This document shows, in pieces, positions 1-14,810 of a DNA stretch of 64,000 nt (positions are counted from its first letter, which is position 1; the number at the start of each line of letters is the position of its first letter). A program made the translations under genes and the position numbers. The stretch covers positions 434,001 to 498,000 of the forward strand of contig NZ_SHLC01000001.1 in the NCBI RefSeq assembly GCF_004217495.1, in the 5' to 3' direction. The stretch is from Microterricola gilva. GTDB taxonomy: Bacteria; Actinomycetota; Actinomycetes; Actinomycetales; Microbacteriaceae. Under the pieces are notes generated by a model. That model was given only the letters and a program-made list of their open reading frames with translations, was not told where the DNA came from and searched no databases.

Positions 1-448
1 GGCGCACGGCGCGCAACGCCTGCACGTGCCCCCACGCCTGCGGCCCGGATCCGAACACCACGAGCTCGGCTGCGCCTGGCTCCGCGAGGTGGTCGGCCGC
101 GACCGCCGAGACGGCCGGCGTGCGGAGCGTGGTGATGGCGGTGCCGTCGACGAGGGCCAGCGGCGTCAGCGTGTCCGAATCCATCAGCAGGTAGACGGCC
201 TGGATGCGCTCGAGACCGCGGCCAGGGTTGCCTGGAGCGACGGAGGCCAGCTTGACCCCGGTGAAGCCGGTACCCTCAGCCGGCATGAGCAGGAGCTGCC
301 CGTTCTGCACGTCCACGATGCTGCGCGGCGAGCCGGCGGCCGGGTCGAGGCCGGCCAGCAGCGCCGCGTCGATGGCGGCGACCGCACGAGCGAAGTCGAC
401 GGAGCCGAAGACCTCGTCGGCCGAGATGAAGCGGGGCGCGGCGCTCAT
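1..448 (-). CDS. Ornithine cyclodeaminase/mu-crystallin family protein (partial)
   Basis: The reading frame starts at 448 and runs off the left edge of the window, so only the N-terminal ~149 residues are visible. They carry the features of the ornithine cyclodeaminase/mu-crystallin family: the segment GFTGVKLASVAPGNPGRGL near residue 65, the ITTLRTPAVSAVA stretch, and the start of the NAD(P)-binding fold at VVFGSGPQAWGH. Family members include ornithine cyclodeaminase, alanine dehydrogenase and delta-1-pyrroline-2-carboxylate reductase. The ATG overlaps the stop of the upstream proline racemase-family gene by four bases (ATGA), so the two are almost certainly one operon. Because a proline racemase-family partner precedes it, a reductase of pyrroline-2-carboxylate is the most plausible role, but that is context only. 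Confidence 0.85.
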   Translation of the reverse strand, partial: MSAAPRFISADEVFGSVDFARAVAAIDAALLAGLDPAAGSPRSIVDVQNGQLLLMPAEGTGFTGVKLASVAPGNPGRGLERIQAVYLLMDSDTLTPLALVDGTAITTLRTPAVSAVAADHLAEPGAAELVVFGSGPQAWGHVQALRAVR

Positions 449-1473
449 CGCAGCACGAATCCCGTGCCGAGCTCGTCGTCGCCGTCGAGGACGAAGAGGT
501 GCTCTCCGGTCTTGTGCGCGGAGCCGGTCACCTCTGGAATGACGGTGGCGGCGCCGTGCTCGGCGAGCGGGCCGGGCTCGAAGCCGGCCTCGAAGACCGT
601 GCCCACGATCGATTCGTGGCGCAGCGTCTGCTCCGCCCGCAGCGTTCCGTCATCGGCCAACAGTGCGACGCGGGCGCCGGTGCCGGAGCCGCAGGGGGAG
701 CGGTCGACCTCGCCGTCGGCGAAGACGGTGACGTTGCGCTGGTGCGGGCCGGATGCCGTGGCGGTGAGCTCGTCGAAGAGGATCGTGCCGTAGACGCCGG
801 AGAGCCGCTCGTCGGCCGGGTGCCTGGCGTGGTCGGAGTCGTTGAGCAACCACTTGACCTCGCGCCCGATCGCGATGAGATCGGTGTAGTTCTCCGGCGT
901 GACCGCGAGCCCGACGTCGGAGGCGCGCAGCGAGGCGTAGATCGCCCCGCTGTAGCTGAGATCGACGAGCACGTCACCGCGGCTGGTGGAGACGGGCACG
1001 CCGCGGGCGATCACGTAGGACGGCACATTGCGGAACGTCACCCGCGTCGTGCGGCCGCCGACCCGTTCGACCCTGGCGGCGACGCGTCCGGACGGGACGT
1101 CGACGGTGACCGTGGTGACGCCGTCATCCGCGGCGTCGACCAGCCCGGAGTCGACGGCCCACACGCCCAGGGCGATGGTGCCGTGCCCGCACGCCGTCGA
1201 GAAGCCGTCCTTGTGCCAGAACAGCACGCCGAGGTCCGCTCCGTCGTCGTCGGGCGGAACGATGAATCCGCCGTACATGTCGGCGTGGCCGCGCGGCTCG
1301 TTGCAGAGCAGGCGGCGGTAGCGGTCGATCTCTTCACTGCGCTGGGCGAACACCCGCCGCGCCCCGACCGTCTCGCCGGGGATGGCCGGCATCCCGTCGA
1401 GGATGATCCGGAACGGCTCGCCGGCCGTGTGGTAGTCGACCGTGCGGACAGAGAGTGATGGCGTCATCGTCAT
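445..1473 (-). CDS. Proline racemase / hydroxyproline epimerase family protein
   Basis: A 342-residue protein of typical length for the proline racemase superfamily. The N-terminal segment TVDYHTAGEPFRIIL is characteristic, and both active-site cysteine motifs are visible: TACGHGTIALG (Cys near residue 95) and DRSPCGSGTGAR (Cys near residue 260). Two cysteines point to a racemase or 2-epimerase; in trans-3-hydroxyproline dehydratases of this family the second cysteine is normally threonine. Proline racemase and 4-hydroxyproline 2-epimerase cannot be separated from sequence alone. It overlaps the downstream ornithine-cyclodeaminase-family gene by 4 nt, a pairing seen in hydroxyproline catabolism. 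It is expected to be cytosolic. Confidence 0.85.
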   Translation of the reverse strand: MTMTPSLSVRTVDYHTAGEPFRIILDGMPAIPGETVGARRVFAQRSEEIDRYRRLLCNEPRGHADMYGGFIVPPDDDGADLGVLFWHKDGFSTACGHGTIALGVWAVDSGLVDAADDGVTTVTVDVPSGRVAARVERVGGRTTRVTFRNVPSYVIARGVPVSTSRGDVLVDLSYSGAIYASLRASDVGLAVTPENYTDLIAIGREVKWLLNDSDHARHPADERLSGVYGTILFDELTATASGPHQRNVTVFADGEVDRSPCGSGTGARVALLADDGTLRAEQTLRHESIVGTVFEAGFEPGPLAEHGAATVIPEVTGSAHKTGEHLFVLDGDDELGTGFVLR

Positions 1474-1549
1474 GGCTCAACGATAGCGTGCTGATGTGTG
1501 ACATTGCACTGTTCGGCAATCGTGATGTCGCGGCGGAGCGCGGCGCGGC

Positions 1550-2188
1550 CTACGCCGCGCTGGCGGCCTTGGCGCGGTGCTTGCGCACCTTGGCGCGGTT
1601 GCCGCAGCGCTGCATCGAGCACCACCGCCGGCTGCCGGCACGCGAGGTGTCGAGATAGATCAGCGAGCAGTCCTCGGCCGAGCAGCTGCGGATCCGCCCG
1701 CCCGCCTCCGGCCCGAACAGGCGCACGGCCTCGCGGGCGAGGGTGGAGAGCGCCTGCTGCGTTCGCACGCTGGCGTGCCCGGCCTGGCGCGTTCCGCCGG
1801 ACAGGGCTGGCGGAACGTCGGGGGTCGCGGCGAAGAGGTTGACGATGTCGATGTCGGATGCCGCGAGCTCCTCGCCGAGGGAGGAGGCGACCGCCAGGCG
1901 CGCGATCGAGTCACGGAGGCCCCGCGCATCGTCGAGGTCGCCCGGCCTGGGCGCGCCCTGCACGGAACCGAAGCGCTCGGCCAGCCAGGCGATGAGGTTG
2001 TCGAGGCTGTGCAGCAGCTCGACGCCCGCACCGGAATCGTCGCGCGGACCGCCGTCTGCCTGCTCGGCGACGATGCTGCCGGTGTACGCGAAATCGAGCG
2101 CGGCCGAGCCGGAATCGAACCACCAGCGTGTGCCGTCATCCGGGGCCAACCACTGACCCGTGGGGATCACAACACTCGCAACTGCCAT
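1550..2188 (-). CDS. CGNR zinc finger protein with ABATE-type N-terminal domain
   Basis: A 212-residue protein. The C-terminal ~45 residues form a CGNR zinc finger: CSAEDCSLIYLDTSR followed by WCSMQRCGNRAKVRKHR, giving the C-x(4)-C and C-x(3)-CGNR cysteines and a basic tail. The first ~150 residues resemble the ABATE (stress-induced) domain usual in this family, including LLHSLDNLIAWLAERFG. Members are putative transcription factors; the DNA target is not evident. It stands alone, with ~60 nt to the SprT-like gene downstream. The start at 2188 (MAVASVVIPTG) is the only in-frame ATG that keeps the whole N-terminal domain. Confidence 0.85.
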   Translation of the reverse strand: MAVASVVIPTGQWLAPDDGTRWWFDSGSAALDFAYTGSIVAEQADGGPRDDSGAGVELLHSLDNLIAWLAERFGSVQGAPRPGDLDDARGLRDSIARLAVASSLGEELAASDIDIVNLFAATPDVPPALSGGTRQAGHASVRTQQALSTLAREAVRLFGPEAGGRIRSCSAEDCSLIYLDTSRAGSRRWCSMQRCGNRAKVRKHRAKAASAA

Positions 2189-2249
2189 GTAACTACGGTA
2201 TCGGGTTACCGGGGGCTCGCCGGACGGGGCGGGTGAAGGGCCGACCGCC

Positions 2250-2744
2250 TCAGCTGCTGCGCGCCGCCGCCAGGCGCCTGGCGGCCGGGGTGATCACGCG
2301 GTGCTCCCAGACGATGAGGTTGGCCATCGAGAATCCGCGGCCACAGACGCCGCAGGAGAGCTGGCGCACCGGCTTGCGGTAGCGGTAGTGCGTGTGGCCG
2401 GCGGGGCAGAGGCCGAGCCAGGGGGCGAGCTCGTCGGCGATCTCGCCGTGGTGGGTGCGTTCGCCCTCGTAGCCGAGATCGCGGGCGATCGCCGCCCAGC
2501 GCGGACCGTGGCCGGCCCTGGAGCCGGCCAGCGCGTGCGCGACCTCGTGCAACAGGATCTGGTGGATCTCGTCGTCGTCGTAGCGGGCGGCGAGATAGCG
2601 GGAGACCGTGATGCGCTTGGCGGTGAAATTGCAGAGGCCGGCGCGCTTCTTGGCATTGTCGAAGCCGAAGGTCCAGATGGCAGGGTTGAGGTGCAGGGCG
2701 ATGAGCGCGTTCGCCCAGTGCCTCACCCGTTCGAGATCTGCCAT
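2250..2744 (-). CDS. SprT-like zinc metalloprotein
   Basis: A 164-residue protein with a zincin active-site motif HEVAHALAG near residue 75 (HExxH) and a C-terminal zinc ribbon (LCPAGHTHYRYRKP, then SCGVCGRGFS). It also has the SprT-family segment SRAGHGPRWAAIARDLGY. SprT/Spartan-like proteins include proteases acting on DNA-protein crosslinks; the bacterial short forms are mostly uncharacterised. It is probably cytosolic, as no signal peptide is seen. It lies between the CGNR gene and the TPR-like gene, all on the minus strand with short gaps. Confidence 0.85.
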   Translation of the reverse strand: MADLERVRHWANALIALHLNPAIWTFGFDNAKKRAGLCNFTAKRITVSRYLAARYDDDEIHQILLHEVAHALAGSRAGHGPRWAAIARDLGYEGERTHHGEIADELAPWLGLCPAGHTHYRYRKPVRQLSCGVCGRGFSMANLIVWEHRVITPAARRLAAARSS

Positions 2745-2812
2745 GGCATGAGAATACTGCCGAGCACCGACGTGACGGAATGCCCGCCGCCCGGTGCGTT
2801 GCGGCAGGGTGC

Positions 2813-3472
2813 TCAGGCGCTGCGTTCGACGCGGCCGATGAGCGGAACGGTGGCCGACATGGACTCCGCGATCAGGGACTCGACGACGAGCACGGAGGTG
2901 AGCGACGTCTCCATCTGGTCGGCGGGGGCGCCGTGCTTCTCACGGAGGAAGACCGCGGCCTTGAAGTCGGCGAGTGCTGCTGGCAGGTCGCCGCCGTCGA
3001 AGTGCACCTTGCCGCGGTGCTGGCGGGCGAAGGCCTCGATCCGGGTCCACTCGTGCGTCGCGGCATCCTCGGCGACTGCTGTCATCTCGGCCTCCGCCTC
3101 GGCCAGCTTGCCCTGGAACTGCAGCACCTGCGCGCGGCGCAGCCTGGCGGCGGCGAGATCCTTGCGCTGGCCGGTGAAGCGGGTGAGGCGCAGTGCCTCG
3201 TTCGCGACGTCGAATGCCTCGTCGAGGCGCCCGAGCAGGCGCAGCAGCGAGGTGCGTTCGGCCAGCGCGCTGAGGCTGCGCAGCTCGGCGATCTCGGCGA
3301 GCCGGTCTGCGGCGGCTGCCGTGTCGACCTTCTCGCGCAGTGTGACGGGGTCGTAGCCAAGAATGATGCTCAGTGGATTATCCAGACGTGCGTCGCGATG
3401 CTCTCGCGTGGCGGGGTGTTCCTCTCCACGATAACCCGGTGAGGGCCCACGGACGGGGGCCGCCACGCCCAT
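2813..3472 (-). CDS. Predicted helical TPR-like protein of unknown function
   Basis: About 219 residues. From residue ~45 onward the sequence is almost entirely amphipathic helices with TPR-like alternation (AERTSLLRLLGRLDEAFDVA; AAARLRRAQVLQFQGKLAEA; GDLPAALADFKAAVFLREKH). I do not recognise a specific family. The first ~30 residues from the ATG at 3472 are low in order and basic, so the true start may lie further in; no better in-frame start with a ribosome site was found. It follows the sugar-dehydrogenase-like lipoprotein gene by 21 nt on the same strand. Confidence 0.6.
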   Translation of the reverse strand: MGVAAPVRGPSPGYRGEEHPATREHRDARLDNPLSIILGYDPVTLREKVDTAAAADRLAEIAELRSLSALAERTSLLRLLGRLDEAFDVANEALRLTRFTGQRKDLAAARLRRAQVLQFQGKLAEAEAEMTAVAEDAATHEWTRIEAFARQHRGKVHFDGGDLPAALADFKAAVFLREKHGAPADQMETSLTSVLVVESLIAESMSATVPLIGRVERSA

Positions 3473-3493
3473 CGCGGGAGCCGCGTCTGCGCC

Positions 3494-4792
3494 TCAGCCG
3501 CCGGCCGGCACGAGCGCGACCTGCCAGAGCCGGTCGTCGCCAACGGCCGGGTCGCCCCGCCCGTCCGTGTTGTTGCTGAGGAACCACAGCGTTCCGTCTG
3601 GCCCGGCCGCCACGTCGCGGATGCGCCCGAACTCCCCGGTGAACAGCGCGGTCGGCGCCTGGCCGGCATCCGGAACCCAGCGCCAGATGCGCTCGCCGCG
3701 GAGCGCGGCGATGAAGACGGTGTCGCTGATGACGGCCAGGCCGCTCGGGCTGGCGTCGCTGGTCGACCACTGCAGCACGGGGTCGACGAAGCTCGGGTCG
3801 CCCGCTGCGCCCTCGACGACCGGCCAGCCGTAGTTGGCGCCGGGGGTGATGAGGTTGAGCTCGTCCCACGTGTTCTGGCCGAACTCGCTCGCCCAGAGCC
3901 GCCCGCGCGAGTCCCATCCGATGCCCTGTGGGTTGCGGTGGCCGATGCTCCAGACCAGCGTGCCGAATGGGTTGCCGTCCGGCACCGTCCCGCTCGGCGT
4001 CATGCGCAGGATCTTGCCGCCGAGGCTGTCGACGTTCTGCGCGTTGGCGCTGTCGCCCGCGTCACCGGCCGTCGCGTAGAGCATGCCGTCCGGACCGAAG
4101 GCGATGCGCCCGCCGTCATGGTTGCTCGCGCGCGGGATCCCGCTCGCCACCGGCTCTGCCGCCCCGAGCGCCAGCGCGCCTGCCGCCCCCTGCAGCGGCA
4201 TCCGCACGATGCGGTTGTCCGAGTCGCTCGTGAAGTAGGCGTAGACCCAGGTGCCGGATGCCGCAGGCGGCTGCGTGGCCGTGCCAGCACCGGCGCCGGG
4301 CGCCAGCGCCGCGCCGACCGAGCGTGCTGCGAGCCCGAGCAGGCCGCCCTCTCCACCGTGGGCGACGCCGTCGACGGTTCCGACGACGCGGGTGCTGCCG
4401 TCGCCGAGCAGCTCCAGGATGTCGCCGGTGTCGCGCTCGCTCAGCAGGGTCGTTCCGTCGGGGATCACGGTGCCGTCAGCCGTCGTGACGGCAGGCTCCG
4501 CCCCGGACGCGGCGTCGCCCGCCGCGCCGACGCCGGCTGCCGTCATCCGCAGGATCGACCACGGCGCATCGAGGCCACCCGCCACGGCCCCCGGTTCCCC
4601 GCTCGGCTGCACAGGGACGAGCACGGGCTGGGCGGATGCCGGCGCGCTCGCCGTCGGCCGCGGAGCGGGGCTCGACGGCGCCGGGCTCGGCGCGCGCTCC
4701 GGCACGGTCGCCGTGCATCCGGTCAGCGCGGCCACGGACAGCACCAGCGCGCCCAGCGCCGCAACGAGTCCCTGCCGTCCTCTGCCGTGCAC
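3494..4792 (-). CDS. PQQ-dependent sugar dehydrogenase family lipoprotein
   Basis: A 432-residue protein of the glucose/sorbosone dehydrogenase family with a six-bladed propeller signature: VAHGGEGGLLGLA, NHDGGRIAFGPDGMLYATAGD, VWSIGHRNPQGIGWD, LWASEFGQNTWDELNLI and GANYGWPVVEG. The start is set at a GTG (4792) because GGGAGG lies five bases upstream and the resulting N-terminus is a lipoprotein signal peptide ending LSVAALTGC (lipobox). The open frame continues much further upstream but there only mirrors the neighbouring gene. A Pro/Ala/Ser linker (residues ~30-55) separates the lipid anchor from the enzyme. It is expected on the outer face of the membrane; substrate unknown. Confidence 0.87.
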   Translation of the reverse strand: MHGRGRQGLVAALGALVLSVAALTGCTATVPERAPSPAPSSPAPRPTASAPASAQPVLVPVQPSGEPGAVAGGLDAPWSILRMTAAGVGAAGDAASGAEPAVTTADGTVIPDGTTLLSERDTGDILELLGDGSTRVVGTVDGVAHGGEGGLLGLAARSVGAALAPGAGAGTATQPPAASGTWVYAYFTSDSDNRIVRMPLQGAAGALALGAAEPVASGIPRASNHDGGRIAFGPDGMLYATAGDAGDSANAQNVDSLGGKILRMTPSGTVPDGNPFGTLVWSIGHRNPQGIGWDSRGRLWASEFGQNTWDELNLITPGANYGWPVVEGAAGDPSFVDPVLQWSTSDASPSGLAVISDTVFIAALRGERIWRWVPDAGQAPTALFTGEFGRIRDVAAGPDGTLWFLSNNTDGRGDPAVGDDRLWQVALVPAGG

Positions 4793-4848
4793 CGGTCCTC
4801 CCGCCGTCGGTTCTCTCCAGTCTGCGCGCTCGCGCGCGCCGAATCCAG

Positions 4849-5724
4849 CTAGCGCTTCAGCTGGAAGATCGTGCGCTCCGGCAGCGGCGAGGCGGTTGCC
4901 GTGGCATCCGTCACGACGGTGCCGGCGTTCGCGAAGGCGTCGAGCTCCGCCCCGTCGATGACCTTGGCCGGGTGCGGCCCGCCGGCGAGCAGCCGGGGCA
5001 GCCAGTCGGTGTCGATCGGGTTCGGCGCTGCCACGAACACGAAGTTGCCGAAGCGGCGGCCCTTCAGAACCTGTGCCTCCGCCATCGCGATGACGTTCGG
5101 CAGCACGGAGCGCAGCGTCGCGGCCTGCGACTTGGCGAAGGCGGAACCCGGACCGTCGGCGACGTTGACGACCATGACGCCGCGCGGGGAGAGCAGGGGA
5201 GCGGCGAGCGCGTAGAACTCGCGGCTGGTCACGTGGGCCGGGGTGCGCGCGCCGGAGAAGATGTCGATGACGACGAGGTCGACGGTGCCGTGCAGCCCAG
5301 GTGGCAGCTTGCCGAGCACCTCGCGGGCGTCGCCGTGGCGCACCCGGATCTGCGCCCGCTTCGACCACGGCAGAGCCGAGCGCACGAGGTCGACGAGGTC
5401 GCTCTCGATCTCGACGACCTGCTGGCGGGAGCCCGGCCTGGTCGCCTCGACGTAGCGGGGGAGGGTGAGCGCGCCGGCGCCGAGGTGCACCGCCGTGATC
5501 GGTTCGCCCGGATCGCCGATCAGGTCGATCACGTGGCCCATGCGCTGGATGTACTCGAAGAACAGCTCGCTCGGGTCGTCCATGTTCACGTGCGACTGCG
5601 GTGTGCCGTCGACGACGAGCTGGTACGCGCCCTCGACGTAGCTGTCCGGGGTGATCTCCGCCTTGTGCCCGCTGAGGGCGAGCGTGACGCTCGGGATGTC
5701 GTCGTTGCCGCGCCGTGAACTCAT
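4849..5724 (-). CDS. Spermidine synthase-like methyltransferase-fold protein
   Basis: A 291-residue protein with a Rossmann-like methyltransferase core of the spermidine synthase superfamily: [15 protein letters not shown] (motif I), [26 protein letters not shown] and [14 protein letters not shown]. The polyamine-synthase DTD/DSSD-type signature is not obvious, so this may be one of the many bacterial SpeE-like proteins of unknown substrate rather than an aminopropyltransferase. It is divergent from rpoB across a ~280-bp intergenic region, and the sugar-dehydrogenase-like lipoprotein gene follows on the same strand after 56 nt. Confidence 0.8.
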   Translation of the reverse strand: MSSRRGNDDIPSVTLALSGHKAEITPDSYVEGAYQLVVDGTPQSHVNMDDPSELFFEYIQRMGHVIDLIGDPGEPITAVHLGAGALTLPRYVEATRPGSRQQVVEIESDLVDLVRSALPWSKRAQIRVRHGDAREVLGKLPPGLHGTVDLVVIDIFSGARTPAHVTSREFYALAAPLLSPRGVMVVNVADGPGSAFAKSQAATLRSVLPNVIAMAEAQVLKGRRFGNFVFVAAPNPIDTDWLPRLLAGGPHPAKVIDGAELDAFANAGTVVTDATATASPLPERTIFQLKR

Positions 5725-5828
5725 GTGTCCAGCGTAACGAGCGGCCGCGCATGAGGGCCCGCGAACGATGCCGATCGGAGCGCGACGCGCCGTTATACCG
5801 GAGAATCGAAATCAGGTCAAGATTTGGC

Positions 5829-5857
5829 TGGACACGGCGCGTCAAAAGCCGTATGCT
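5829..5857 (+). promoter_or_regulatory. Predicted housekeeping-sigma promoter of rpoBC
   Basis: TGGACA (5829-5834) and TATGCT (5852-5857) are separated by exactly 17 bases, a good match to the -35/-10 pair of the main sigma factor. The predicted RNA start near 5864 leaves a leader of about 140 bases before the rpoB start at 6006. No clear riboswitch or L10-type leader fold was recognised in it. Confidence 0.6.
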
Positions 5858-6005
5858 TGTTCTTTGCGCTCCCAGACATAACTATGCCTTCATATTGCGG
5901 TCGGCCTTGTGTCTCCTGATTTCATTCAGGCGCCACGCACATAGCGTCTGCGGAGTTCTCCTTACTGATCGTTACGACCCGACGGGGTCCACGGAGGTTA
6001 TTTCC

Positions 6006-9494
<3,489 letters not shown>

Positions 9495-9538
9495 GCCCGG
9501 CCTCAGTGAAGACTTCAGAAACTTTCCAAGGAGAGAAA

Positions 9539-13432
<3,894 letters not shown>

Positions 13433-13464
13433 TTTGTAGCAGCCGGGCGTTGTAGAACGTCACC

Positions 13465-13509
13465 AGAAAGGCTCCGGATGCCGCGTCACGCGGTGTCCGG
13501 AGCCTTTCT
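13465..13509 (+). terminator. Terminator hairpin of rpoBC
   Basis: A 13-bp inverted repeat AGAAAGGCTCCGG / CCGGAGCCTTTCT with a 19-base loop that can pair further (GCCGCG / CGCGG-type). The right arm ends in TTTCT. It lies 33 bases after the rpoC stop. Confidence 0.75.
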
Positions 13510-13642
13510 GCATGCCCGGGAGTTCGGCGAGAAGACGCCGGGGGTTTCCGGGTGTTGGGGGAGTCCGCGATCGGGCCGAGGGTAATTTAGGCTAGAGGGG
13601 CATATGTCACGGCCGACGGCCGCGAGGGAAGGGGACGCTGCA

Positions 13643-14791
13643 ATGGCCAGTCGGCTGCCTTCGACTCCCCCTGTGCTCTCCGGCTACAACTATGTGCGCC
13701 CGCTCGGTGCGGGCGGCTTCGCCGACGTGTTCCTGTTCGAGCAGAACCTGCCCCGCCGATCCGTCGCCGTGAAGGTGCTCCTGCAGAGCGTCGTCGACGC
13801 CGAAGTGTTGCGCATGTTCAACGCCGAGGCCGACGTGATGGCCAGACTCAGCTCGCACCCGTCGATCCTCACCGTCTACTCCGCCAGCATCTCCGCCGAC
13901 GGCCGGCCGTACCTCGTCATGGAGTACTGCCCGAGCGGCCCGGCCGGCCGCTTCCGTCGCACCCCATTCGCCACGACCGATGCGCTCGACGTCGGCGTGC
14001 GCATCGCCAGCGCGCTGGAGACCGCCCACCGCGCGGGTGTGCTGCACCGCGACATCAAGCCGTCGAATATTCTCGCGACGGCATACGGGGCGGCCGTGTT
14101 GAGCGACTTCGGCATCGCCAGCTCACTCTCACACTCGAGCTCCGCCGAACTCTTCGCCATGAGCGTGCCGTGGAGCGCACCGGAGGTGATCGAGGAGCGC
14201 ACGACCGGAACCGTCGCCAGCGAGGTGTGGGGCTTCGGCGCGACGCTGTACTCGCTCCTGGCCGGGCGCACCCCGTTCGAGCCGGCCGACGGCGGCAAGG
14301 TGACGACGGAGCAGTTGCGCCAACGGATCCGGCGCGCCAAGTACACCCCGATCAACCGCGCAGACGTTCCGGCCAGCCTCGAAACGGCACTCTCACGCAT
14401 GATGAGCGCCGATCCGCGCAAGCGCCCGGCGAGCCTGCTGGAGTGCGCCGAGATGCTGCGCGCGATCCAGGCGGAGATCGGGCTCACCCCGACAGCGCTC
14501 GAGGTGGCCGTCGACGAGTGGGCATCGGCCGGCGCCCCGATCGACTTCGCCAACACGGTCGTGCGCGAACCCGTCGTCGCCTCCGTTCTCGTCGACGATT
14601 CGCGTGCCCGCGCTCGCGCGAGGGCGCGTGCCAGGGCGGCCAGACCCCGCTCCGTGACGGCGCAGCCGAGCGATGACGGCAGCACGCAGAACGGCACGGC
14701 CGGCGCACACCTCTGGCTCAAGCTGGGGGCGGCGGCCGTCGTCGGCGTGGGCCTGAGTGTCGGCGTCATGGCCATGCTGGGGCTGATCTGA
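13643..14791 (+). CDS. Membrane-anchored Ser/Thr protein kinase without ectodomain
   Basis: A 382-residue Hanks-type kinase. Visible motifs: glycine loop LGAGGFADVF (from ~21), VAVKVL with ATP-binding Lys44, catalytic loop HRDIKPSN with Asp137, the metal-binding SDFG (Asp155) and the APEV segment. The kinase domain ends near residue 275. A basic/Ala linker (~320-345) is followed by one transmembrane helix that reaches the last residue, so there is no extracellular sensor domain. I prefer the start at 13643 (MASRLPSTPPVLSG), which begins at the conserved kinase N-terminus and has AAGGGG upstream; an ATG at 13604 is possible. A TAGGCT -10-like site at 13588 fits the later start. It heads a cluster with a giant ectodomain protein, FHA protein and PP2C phosphatase. 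Confidence 0.9.
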   Translation: MASRLPSTPPVLSGYNYVRPLGAGGFADVFLFEQNLPRRSVAVKVLLQSVVDAEVLRMFNAEADVMARLSSHPSILTVYSASISADGRPYLVMEYCPSGPAGRFRRTPFATTDALDVGVRIASALETAHRAGVLHRDIKPSNILATAYGAAVLSDFGIASSLSHSSSAELFAMSVPWSAPEVIEERTTGTVASEVWGFGATLYSLLAGRTPFEPADGGKVTTEQLRQRIRRAKYTPINRADVPASLETALSRMMSADPRKRPASLLECAEMLRAIQAEIGLTPTALEVAVDEWASAGAPIDFANTVVREPVVASVLVDDSRARARARARARAARPRSVTAQPSDDGSTQNGTAGAHLWLKLGAAAVVGVGLSVGVMAMLGLI

Positions 14792-14810
14792 TGCAGCTCG
14801 GAGCGCGCCA

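Noticed and set aside
5715..6005. N-terminal extension of rpoB to an upstream start
   Set aside because: This stretch contains the predicted promoter and leader, and no beta subunit begins that way; TTG 6006 has the ribosome site.
14590..14650. Alternating Arg-Ala stretch (RARARARARARAARPR) in the kinase as a repeat expansion
   Set aside because: Basic Ala/Arg linkers before the membrane helix are common in this kinase group and can arise from simple GC-rich codons.
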